Positions 29,905-36,885 of a DNA stretch of 64,000 bases are shown in pieces. The notes below the pieces were generated by a model, which was given only the letters and a program-made list of their open reading frames with translations, had not been told where the DNA came from and did no database searches. Within the stretch, counting starts at the first letter, position 1. Each line of letters opens with the position of its first letter. Source of the DNA: Vibrio mytili (lineage in GTDB: Bacteria > Pseudomonadota > Gammaproteobacteria > Enterobacterales > Vibrionaceae); contig NZ_JXOK01000049.1 of NCBI RefSeq assembly GCF_000830505.1, forward strand, positions 206,156 to 270,155. The letters run 5' to 3'. A program made the position numbers and the translations under genes.

Positions 29905-30963
29905 ATGACTCCAGATCAAAAATTTGCGCGTTGGATTAAATATTCGTGCTTCGCGTTTTTATTCGTATTTATCTATTTTCTTGTTGCCGATCTCGCAATG
30001 CCATTGACTCCTCAAGCGATGGCGACTCGCGTCGTGACCAAAGTATCCCCTCGCGTTAGCGGACAAATCACGCAATTGTATGTAGAGAACAACCAGGAAA
30101 TTCATAAAGGTGATCCGCTGTTTCAAATCGACCCGCAACCTTATCAACTGGCGGTAGAGAGAGCGCAGCTAAACCTTGAACAAGTTATACAAACTAATGA
30201 ACAGTTAGATGCTTCTATCGCGGCTGCAAAAGCCGATGTCGAGGCAAGTAAAATTGTTTCTGAACAGAAAGTTCGTGAAGCAAAACGCTTGAATAAACTG
30301 TTTTATCGCAATGGTACCTCACAGCAACAGCTTGATGATGCGCAGAGCAGTGCGACCGCCGCAAAAGCGAACTTATTAGCAGCGCGCGCTCGTCTTAAAG
30401 AGTTAGAAGTAAGTCGAGGTGATTTGGGGGCTGCGAATGTGAATATGCGCGTTGCGCAAAATCAGCTCAAGCAAGCGGAATTGGATCTTTCTTATACAAA
30501 AGTGATGGCTGAGCACGATGGCATTGTGACTAACCTGCAGTTAGATTCGGGCGCTTATGCTTCCGCAGGAAGTCCGTTGATTGCTCTTGTTGCTAACAAA
30601 GTCGATATTATCGCGGATTTTCGTGAGAAAAGCTTACGTCATTTTGACCAAAATAGCCGCGCATTAGTTGCGTTTGATAGCTTACCTGGCAAGGTGTTTG
30701 AAGCCCAAATTACCAGTGTGGATGCAGGGGTAAGTTCAGGTCAATTTGACGCCAATGGTCGTCTTGCGACACCGACTAACTCAAATCGCTGGGTAAGGGA
30801 CGCACAACGTTTACGCTTACACCTTAGCATTGATGGCTCTGAACAATATTCTTTCCCTTCAGGTGCTCGTGCGACAGTACAGTTGCTACCAGATAGCGCA
30901 GTTTCTGGCTGGTTGAGCCGCTTGCAGATTCGTTTCTTGAGTACATTACACTACATCTACTAA
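29905..30963 (+). CDS. HlyD-family membrane-fusion (adaptor) protein
   Basis: A 352-residue adaptor with an N-terminal membrane anchor (about 12-32), then a lipoyl/hairpin arrangement: VVTKVSPRVSGQITQLYVEN, a long coiled-coil (residues 75-195) and the second half-motif AEHDGIVTNLQLDSG. ATG at 29905 is preceded by AGAGAAG; a TTG at 29899 is less likely. It pairs with the DUF2955 gene 12 bp downstream. Confidence 0.92.
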   Translation: MTPDQKFARWIKYSCFAFLFVFIYFLVADLAMPLTPQAMATRVVTKVSPRVSGQITQLYVENNQEIHKGDPLFQIDPQPYQLAVERAQLNLEQVIQTNEQLDASIAAAKADVEASKIVSEQKVREAKRLNKLFYRNGTSQQQLDDAQSSATAAKANLLAARARLKELEVSRGDLGAANVNMRVAQNQLKQAELDLSYTKVMAEHDGIVTNLQLDSGAYASAGSPLIALVANKVDIIADFREKSLRHFDQNSRALVAFDSLPGKVFEAQITSVDAGVSSGQFDANGRLATPTNSNRWVRDAQRLRLHLSIDGSEQYSFPSGARATVQLLPDSAVSGWLSRLQIRFLSTLHYIY

Positions 30964-30975
30964 TTAGGAGGTGGT

Positions 30976-32013
30976 ATGAAACTATGGGACCACCCCATGT
31001 CAGAGAATGACTTTAGACAGTGTGTTCGCATTGCCACAGGGGCAACAATAGGTTTTACGATATGTAAATTATTCGGTTGGAACTACGGGGTGTTTTATAC
31101 GGTAACCCCAATGCTTTTATTAGGCATGGTTCCTGTGATGAGCTTACATGCTGCAAGACAGCTGGTTTTTTCAGCGGTGGTTTGTGGTTTGGAAGTGGGA
31201 ATTCTGGGGGGCTTCTTTGGTGGTCACCCAGTGATGATGACGCTCATTGCGTTTGGGTTGTTTGTGTACAAATTTGCTTGTATGTCCAAAGGCAGTTTGT
31301 TTTTGTTTGGTGCAAACAGTGTGCTCAGTTTAAGTATCATGCTTCACTTTGCTAGCTACCCAACAACTGACCTAAATGATCTGATCTTTAGTAACTTAGA
31401 AGCCAATGTGCTTTCCGTTGTGATTGCTTATTTAGTGACATTTTTGATCCCAGATGCCGAGCCGAGACAGCCGCCACCGAGACCAACGGAACCCAAGAAA
31501 AGTCATAGAATGCGTCATGAGGCACTTATGGGCGCAAGTATTGCTACCCTTTCTTTTTTAGTGTTTCAAATATTTGACTTAAGCGACTCTATGTCAGCCC
31601 AAGCAACTACGTTGTTATTGTTGTTTCCCATGCATTGGAATGGGGCATTGGGTTATGCGCGTAAGCGGGCGATGGGAACTTTGATGGGTGTTACCTTTGG
31701 CATTGCCAGCCAGTTAATACTTTATGATTGGTCAGATATGCTGTTATTTATTGTACCAATGTTGTGGATCGGTGCGATGCTATTTAGTTACATGCATGTG
31801 AAAGAATCAACAGGTTCGGGTGCAGGCTTTGGTGGTTTAACGACGCTAGGCATTTTGTTTGGTCAGTACTTGTCTCCAGACAGTGATCTCATATTCAGTG
31901 CATTGTACCGTGTAAGCAGTATTTTGTTTGCAATCGTAGCCACATTGCTTGTGACTTATATAGTACATCGTCTTCTTAATAGTTTTGAGGCGACAAGCTT
32001 TGGTGAGCAGTAG
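30976..32013 (+). CDS. DUF2955/FUSC-type inner-membrane transporter
   Basis: A 345-residue membrane protein with about ten helices in two halves (1-155 and 185-335) joined by a proline-rich linker (EPRQPPPRPTEPKKS). It belongs with the aromatic-acid exporter/FUSC group, which works with an HlyD partner, here the gene just upstream. AGGAGG precedes the ATG. Substrate unknown. Confidence 0.86.
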   Translation: MKLWDHPMSENDFRQCVRIATGATIGFTICKLFGWNYGVFYTVTPMLLLGMVPVMSLHAARQLVFSAVVCGLEVGILGGFFGGHPVMMTLIAFGLFVYKFACMSKGSLFLFGANSVLSLSIMLHFASYPTTDLNDLIFSNLEANVLSVVIAYLVTFLIPDAEPRQPPPRPTEPKKSHRMRHEALMGASIATLSFLVFQIFDLSDSMSAQATTLLLLFPMHWNGALGYARKRAMGTLMGVTFGIASQLILYDWSDMLLFIVPMLWIGAMLFSYMHVKESTGSGAGFGGLTTLGILFGQYLSPDSDLIFSALYRVSSILFAIVATLLVTYIVHRLLNSFEATSFGEQ

Positions 32014-32026
32014 TCTACTTTCCAAA

Positions 32027-32067
32027 CAAATGTTGCTGGTCAGGGCATCCTGCGCCAGCAACATTTG
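32027..32067 (+). terminator. Strong hairpin after the DUF2955 gene
   Basis: CAAATGTTGCTGG (32027-32039) pairs perfectly with CCAGCAACATTTG (32055-32067), 15-base loop, 14 bp after the stop. No T tract, so it may act as a stabilising 3' hairpin or a Rho-linked end. Confidence 0.6.
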
Positions 32068-32113
32068 GCGCTTAGAGAGGGACGGGATTCATATACTATT
32101 AACCTGTGAATCA

Positions 32114-33055
32114 TTATTTATGTACAGGGGGTTGATAGCTCTGATTAAGTCCGGTTTTCATAAATATTTGGCTAGCAATTACGCTACCGCACGTGACCAG
32201 CACGATAGCCAGCCAAGTGATTAAATCGGGCTGCTCGCCAAAAACGGGTATCGCGATTAATGTGGCCACAACAGGTGTGAGAGAGCCAAAAGCAGCACTT
32301 GCTTCTGCGCCAATGACTTTAATCGCATAAATAAACGTATACGATGCGATCAATCCCGCCCCTATGCCTTGCAACATGACATGGCCTAAGATTTCCTTCC
32401 AAGGCCAGAATTTCAGCGGTGTAACGGTTAAATAACTCTCTACCCACCCAAAGCCAACCGCAATGATCAGCAATGCTAATGACGCGATGGAGACAAACCC
32501 CGCGCAGAGGTATGCATCGAGATTCGCCACTCGTGCACTGATCGTAAATGTTGCCCACATCGCACTTCCTAGCAGAAACAAAAAATGTCCTTGAAGCTGT
32601 GACCAGTTATAGGTTGCCCCTGTATTCGAAACAAGAAAAACAAACACGCCTAAAAACACGCAGAGAAGACCGACGAGTCTGTGAGTGCTTAATGTCTGTT
32701 GATAGCACAATACTGCAATCGCAGAGACGAAAATAGGGAGAGTTCCTGGCACTAGGGCACTGCCATGAGATACGGGGGCAAAGTGCATTGCGGTACCGAC
32801 AACGAGCAAATAGGGCAACCCACTGCCAACCACAACGCCAATGAGGTACTTTTGTGGTACCGAACGCAGTGCTTGTTTGTTTTTTAATACTAAAGGGAAC
32901 AGTAACAGGCTGGGTATTAAAAAGCGTACGAGCGCGATATCAGCAGGTTGTAGCTGCGATACCGCCCCGCCTTTCAATGAAATGAAAAAGCCTGACCAAA
33001 GCAAAAGCGTGATCAGAATTGCCATGTAACCCAGAATCATACCGAGTGAATCCAT
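32114..33055 (-). CDS. EamA/DMT-family transporter
   Basis: A 313-residue protein of ten helices in two EamA halves (about 5-140 and 155-290). A start at 33286 is rejected: its first 77 residues cover the divergent regulator's promoter and have no family counterpart. The ATG at 33055 (MDSLGMILGYM) fits, though its ribosome-binding site is weak; ATG 33040 is possible. The divergent Lrp-type gene suggests export of an amino acid or related compound. Confidence 0.88.
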   Translation of the reverse strand: MDSLGMILGYMAILITLLLWSGFFISLKGGAVSQLQPADIALVRFLIPSLLLFPLVLKNKQALRSVPQKYLIGVVVGSGLPYLLVVGTAMHFAPVSHGSALVPGTLPIFVSAIAVLCYQQTLSTHRLVGLLCVFLGVFVFLVSNTGATYNWSQLQGHFLFLLGSAMWATFTISARVANLDAYLCAGFVSIASLALLIIAVGFGWVESYLTVTPLKFWPWKEILGHVMLQGIGAGLIASYTFIYAIKVIGAEASAAFGSLTPVVATLIAIPVFGEQPDLITWLAIVLVTCGSVIASQIFMKTGLNQSYQPPVHK

Positions 33056-33186
33056 TAATAAACCATGGGTAAATTGTCGAACAAATTTGATGAATATAGG
33101 TGGCAAATATATATATTTATTATTAATAGATTGGTTATAAAATGCGTGTATTCTTAATTTTTTGGTAAAATCTGGCAAGGATAAAA

Positions 33187-33645
33187 ATGATGGATAAAAT
33201 TGACCGGCAACTACTGACTTGGGTTCAAAAAGATGCAACGCTGACAACCGCGGAACTGGCGGACAAGGTGGGGCTGTCTGCATCACCGTGTGCGCGACGG
33301 ATTAAGCGTTTAGAGCAAGAAGGCGTGATCAGCGGTTATCGAGCGTTGGTATCTCGAGATTCTATTGGCATTGCGATGACGGTGTTTGTTGATGTCAGTC
33401 TTAATAATCACCAAGCTGCTTCTATTGACGATTTTGAGTCTGCTGTTGTCGGAATGGATGAAGTTATCTCCTGCCATGTCGTCTCTGGTGCTTATGACTA
33501 TTTGTTGGAGGTTGTAAGCCGAGATCTTGCGGGGTACGAGGACTTTACGAGAAAATTGCAAAGACTGGAAAATGTCAAAGACATCCACACACATTTAGCG
33601 ATACGACAGGTTAAAGGTCATGGCATTTTGCCCGTATACTCGTGA
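33187..33645 (+). CDS. Lrp/AsnC-family regulator
   Basis: A 152-residue protein: HTH DKIDRQLLTWVQKDATLTTAE then SPCARRIKRLEQEGVI and a RAM domain with CHVVSGAYDYLLEVVSRDL. Divergent from the EamA gene across 131 bp, so likely its regulator. Start tandem ATGATG at 33187 preceded by AAGGATAAAA. Confidence 0.92.
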   Translation: MMDKIDRQLLTWVQKDATLTTAELADKVGLSASPCARRIKRLEQEGVISGYRALVSRDSIGIAMTVFVDVSLNNHQAASIDDFESAVVGMDEVISCHVVSGAYDYLLEVVSRDLAGYEDFTRKLQRLENVKDIHTHLAIRQVKGHGILPVYS

Positions 33646-33665
33646 GAGGAACGTTGGGTAGTATA

Positions 33666-34277
33666 ATGAAATGGTTAGATAGATTACGAATTGCGTATTA
33701 TCACCACAAACGGCATAAGCAGTTTGGTCACGACAAGGCCAGAACGTTAGGCTGGCAAGATAAATACAGCCAAATCAGTCGGTTTGAAGCTTTGTGCAGA
33801 GATCTCGACTTGAATGATAAAACAATATTGGATCTCGGATGTGGTTATGGAGACTTACTAGAGTTTATTGAACGCAGGGGACAGCAGCCCAAATCCTACA
33901 CTGGGATTGACCAATTGCGCTCGTTTCTCTATAACGCTGAACAACGTGACTTCCGTACTCCAACAGAGTTTATTTGTGGAGACTTTTCTCGACTAACGCT
34001 ACAAGATAGTGACTATGTGTTCGCGTCGGGCTCATTAAATTACCAGTCGAGTAACCCACACCATACGATAGAAATGATTGAGAGAATGTATGCGACGGCT
34101 CGAGAGGGTTGTGTATTTAATTTATTGGATGAAGCGAAGTTGCCAAGCATGAAGATGCTCGCTTCACACAACAAAGAAGGAGTCTTGCGCTATTGTCGGA
34201 TTTTGTGCTCAAGAGTGGAATTAGTGGAAGGGTATTCGGAGCATGATTTTACAATTGTTATGCGCAAGGTCTTATGA
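33666..34277 (+). CDS. Class I SAM-dependent methyltransferase
   Basis: A 203-residue protein with the SAM motif ILDLGCGYGDLLEFI near 53 and motif SYTGIDQLRSF near 78. No second domain. I chose the ATG at 33666; a GTG at 33642 overlapping the preceding stop would add 8 residues and imply translational coupling. Substrate unknown. Ends in a strong terminator. Confidence 0.82.
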   Translation: MKWLDRLRIAYYHHKRHKQFGHDKARTLGWQDKYSQISRFEALCRDLDLNDKTILDLGCGYGDLLEFIERRGQQPKSYTGIDQLRSFLYNAEQRDFRTPTEFICGDFSRLTLQDSDYVFASGSLNYQSSNPHHTIEMIERMYATAREGCVFNLLDEAKLPSMKMLASHNKEGVLRYCRILCSRVELVEGYSEHDFTIVMRKVL

Positions 34278-34278
34278 T

Positions 34279-34315
34279 CAAAAAAGCGGAGTTACGACAC
34301 GGACTCCGCTTTTTT
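34279..34315 (+). terminator. Rho-independent terminator of methyltransferase gene
   Basis: AAAAAAGCGGAGT pairs with ACTCCGCTTTTTT with a 10-base loop; T tract on both strands, so it can act in both directions. Confidence 0.92.
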
Positions 34316-34335
34316 GATTAATATATTTTTTATTC

Positions 34336-34397
34336 AGTAACTTGAGTATAAGTAACTTGAGTATAGTTGCAAAGCATATTTAAGTTACTTGAGTATA
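34336..34397. repeat. Three copies of a 15-bp direct repeat
   Basis: AGTAACTTGAGTATA occurs at 34336-34350 and 34351-34365 in tandem, with AGTTACTTGAGTATA at 34383-34397. The third copy holds the stop codon of the 34385-34630 frame. Confidence 0.85.
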
Positions 34398-34630
34398 TTG
34401 GATGGGTGCTTGTACTGTGAAATTTCACAATTGCCCGTTTGGCGATCCACTTTAAATGAGAAAGCGGCTGAATGGTATTCCCTCCCATCAGTCCAGATAG
34501 TTTCTCCGAAAATTTTACACAAGTCTAACTCACTGATAGAGCCAAACTGCTTTACATGCCTAACTACTGACAAAAACTTGGCTTTAGTAGCATTAGGACT
34601 CTTCCTTGTACTTAATCGATTGATAACCAT
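34385..34630 (-). CDS. Small hypothetical protein
   Basis: An 81-residue basic protein (MVINRLSTRKSPNATKAKFL at the start). GGAG lies 13 bases before the ATG. An antisense frame of similar length (34389-34637) competes; this strand is preferred for its ribosome-binding site and more typical composition. No domain recognised. Confidence 0.45.
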   Translation of the reverse strand: MVINRLSTRKSPNATKAKFLSVVRHVKQFGSISELDLCKIFGETIWTDGREYHSAAFSFKVDRQTGNCEISQYKHPSNILK

Positions 34631-34755
34631 TGTGTAGTATCATCTCCAGCCAAAAAATAAATTCATATTAAATTGTGCGCAGAGATAAACTACTCAAAAA
34701 GTGGCCATAAGTAAAGAAAAATGTGACCAATGTCTCTAATGTGGCGTGTTTTTGT

Positions 34756-35343
34756 TTATGGATTACTCAGCTTGCCTTGAGAGTTGGTTTGCATTGAATT
34801 GGATAAATGCAGAGAGCTTTCTAGAGCATTTGCTTCATTATCATAGGCTTGGGAGAGCGCACGAAATTGTGAAGCCAGTTGCTTATAGTCGTTAGCGAGT
34901 TGGTTTGCGTTATCTTGATACCATTCCGCGCTGATCTGATTTGCTTTTGCATTCGATGCTTTACAGCTTTTGGCGAGTTTTCCCCAGCTATTTTCTACCC
35001 ATTTCGACTGAGTGCTCAGTTTGGTTAGCTCTACTGCTTTTTGCGTTAATTCCTTCTGGTATTGTTTGGAAGCCTGCAATTGATTTTCAAACTGGGTAGT
35101 GTTGACTTTTTTGCGCCACAGTAACGCAAGCTCTTGTATGGAAAACGTCTGAGATAATAAAGGCCGCTGTTTATGTTCGGCTAAAAGTGCATTGAATACA
35201 TTAACGTATTGATTGTAATTGGACTCTAATTGGTTGAATTGGGTAAGATTGTCATTCCATGAAGACGAATTACACTGGTTATTGGCGTATCCGATACACG
35301 GAAAGGTTAATAGTATTAATATCCATTTTAGTTTGATGATCAT
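34756..35343 (-). CDS. Secreted coiled-coil hypothetical protein
   Basis: A 195-residue protein with a signal peptide (residues 1-20, cleavage near GYAN). The mature part is almost wholly helical and rich in Q, N, A and L, with two cysteines (near 24 and 127) that could pair in the periplasm. No family recognised. Confidence 0.7.
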   Translation of the reverse strand: MIIKLKWILILLTFPCIGYANNQCNSSSWNDNLTQFNQLESNYNQYVNVFNALLAEHKQRPLLSQTFSIQELALLWRKKVNTTQFENQLQASKQYQKELTQKAVELTKLSTQSKWVENSWGKLAKSCKASNAKANQISAEWYQDNANQLANDYKQLASQFRALSQAYDNEANALESSLHLSNSMQTNSQGKLSNP

Positions 35344-35430
35344 TGCTGTCTACGTTAGTTAAGCGATTATTTTAAGTATAGTTTTATCGCTTCCTAGTGA
35401 CGAGATATGTGTCTAAGAAAAGGAAAGACC

Positions 35431-36102
35431 ATGAAGAAAGTTCTCATCGCGGTGGGTTTCATTTTATTGCTTAGTGGTGCGGGTGCCGCCTACTATTTTT
35501 TGTATATGCAAGATGAAGATGTAACGGAATCGCAGATAGATAAACCTTCACCTGTATCAAAAGAGGACAGAACTGCGTCTAAGCCCATAATGGATCTAGA
35601 AGCGACTCCCGAGCCCGTCACGGAATACTATGTTATTGAACGACGCCTAAATGTATACAACAAGCCTGATAATAATGCTTTGGTGGTCGATGTTATGTAT
35701 AAGGGAGAAAAGGTGGCGGTTCTTGAGAAGAAAGAAGGCTGGTATCGCATTTCTGACTATTTAGTTTACGAAGAAGGTGGGGAAGAAACCGCTGAATGGG
35801 TCGATGCTAAAGGATTGTCTGATGCTCTTCCTGTTATAGAAGAACAAGAACGTCTTGAAATACTCGATGGTTATTTACAAAAGTCCGATGACTTGGCTGC
35901 GCATTTGGATATATTTCGTGATAAAACGCAACAGTTGCTCAATGATGAAACTTGTCATCCCGGAGACTTTGAAGAACTTGGCGGCTGGGTGCGATCTGTC
36001 ACTTATGATCAACGCAATGTGTATTTCATTTATTGCGGAGGATTGCAGCAGCAGAACAAAATCTATCTCGATGTAGATAGCGGTGAGATTTTTTATCGCT
36101 AA
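35431..36102 (+). CDS. Membrane-anchored SH3-domain protein
   Basis: A 223-residue protein. Start ATG 35431 preceded by AGGAAAG; the frame extends upstream without use. An N-terminal helix (VLIAVGFILLLSGAGAAYYF) anchors it. An acidic linker leads to a bacterial SH3 domain (about 65-130: ERRLNVYNKPDNNALVVDVM, KKEGWYRIS). The C-terminal 90 residues are unrecognised and carry two cysteines. Probably binds cell-wall peptide. An intrinsic terminator follows. Confidence 0.75.
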   Translation: MKKVLIAVGFILLLSGAGAAYYFLYMQDEDVTESQIDKPSPVSKEDRTASKPIMDLEATPEPVTEYYVIERRLNVYNKPDNNALVVDVMYKGEKVAVLEKKEGWYRISDYLVYEEGGEETAEWVDAKGLSDALPVIEEQERLEILDGYLQKSDDLAAHLDIFRDKTQQLLNDETCHPGDFEELGGWVRSVTYDQRNVYFIYCGGLQQQNKIYLDVDSGEIFYR

Positions 36103-36191
36103 CCCATCTCTATACGACGAAATTGCGATTCTAATCCAGCGCAAACCTTACCTTTTGCCAAACAACAATTTTGCGTTTTATCACTTTTTAG

Positions 36192-36220
36192 TTGTGAAGC
36201 AAAATAAATAGGAATAGTAT
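36192..36220 (+). promoter_or_regulatory. Promoter candidate of vemP
   Basis: TTGTGA (36192-36197), 17-base spacer, TAGTAT (36215-36220). The predicted start near 36227 falls at the beginning of the hairpin at 36226. Confidence 0.5.
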
Positions 36221-36225
36221 CTTGA

Positions 36226-36255
36226 AGCCGAGTGACTAAACTCGGCTGTTTTTTT
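36226..36255 (+). terminator. Hairpin plus T tract between SH3 gene and vemP
   Basis: AGCCGAGT (36226-36233) pairs with ACTCGGCT (36240-36247), followed by G and seven T (36249-36255). This is a terminator for the upstream SH3 gene, but it ends only 11 bp before the vemP ATG, so it also forms the extreme 5' end of the vemP transcript. Confidence 0.85.
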
Positions 36256-36266
36256 AGTGAGTATTT

Positions 36267-36743
36267 ATGCCCTGGATCGATCTTCGAAGAGTTCTTATGC
36301 TGCTGGTTGCAATGGTTTTAATACCAATGCAAGCCTTTGCTGCGCTAGGGGAACAAAAGGCTCACTTACCGTACTTTTCCAAGTTGCAGCCCCTTGCTGC
36401 AAAAAGTTCATCATCGACGCCTGTTAATTTCTCTGAGATTGAAGAAGAGGGCACATCCTCACCCATTTCTCAGGATAACATTGATATAGATCCCCCGGCG
36501 CTAGTTAACTCTCTGCGTTGGCCATTTTATTTCCAAAATGGTCTGGATGATGAGCACACGGACACTGACGGTAATTTTACTTCTCCTTTCTATGCTGATG
36601 CCGGCTATACCTATACCTTGAGTCACATCGGTTGGCTTCAAAGTCAGCGCACTTTTCATCATTTCGCGAATGACCATCGCATCTCCGGTTGGAAAGAAAC
36701 CAATGCAATGTACGTCGCCCTTAATAGCCAATTTTCTGCGTAA
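36267..36743 (+). CDS. vemP: VemP, arrest peptide monitoring protein export
   Basis: A 158-residue secretory protein with a signal sequence (residues 1-25, LMLLVAMVLIPMQAFA). Its C terminus carries the VemP arrest sequence ending HRISGWKETNAMYVALNSQF; the arrest glutamine is Q155 here (CAA at 36729-36731; Q156 in V. alginolyticus). Family knowledge: the nascent chain stalls the ribosome unless pulled by active Na+-driven SecDF1; prolonged stalling in low Na+ allows translation of secD2F2. It lies directly upstream of secD2, as required. A weak ribosome-binding site precedes the ATG. Confidence 0.97.
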   Translation: MPWIDLRRVLMLLVAMVLIPMQAFAALGEQKAHLPYFSKLQPLAAKSSSSTPVNFSEIEEEGTSSPISQDNIDIDPPALVNSLRWPFYFQNGLDDEHTDTDGNFTSPFYADAGYTYTLSHIGWLQSQRTFHHFANDHRISGWKETNAMYVALNSQFSA

Positions 36744-36754
36744 ACTTTATCTCT

Positions 36755-36875
36755 ATCCCATTTTCAACACGACAATCATGATGCTTTGAGTATTGCTTCC
36801 CCTAATTGTATTGGGCGTTTGTCGTGAGGTTATTATTTATTTGAAACTTCACATCCTACGTGGGTGTGAAGGGAT
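36755..36875 (+). promoter_or_regulatory. vemP-secD2 intercistronic RNA fold hiding the secD2 ribosome-binding site
   Basis: CTTCACATCC (36847-36856) pairs with GGGTGTGAAG (36862-36871; one T-G pair), covering the first half of the ribosome-binding site AAGGGA (36869-36874). Alternatively ATCCC..TTCA.CAC at 36755-36770, just after vemP, can pair imperfectly with GTGTGAAGGGAT (36864-36875). CACGACAA (36768-36775) and TTGTCGTG (36819-36826 region) give a further stem. A ribosome stalled at codon 155 would disturb the first arm. Confidence 0.7.
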
Positions 36876-36885
36876 GATGTTTACA

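Noticed and set aside
34389..34637. Plus-strand frame antisense to the 81-aa hypothetical gene
   Set aside because: No ribosome-binding site, covers the same bases; the minus strand is preferred.
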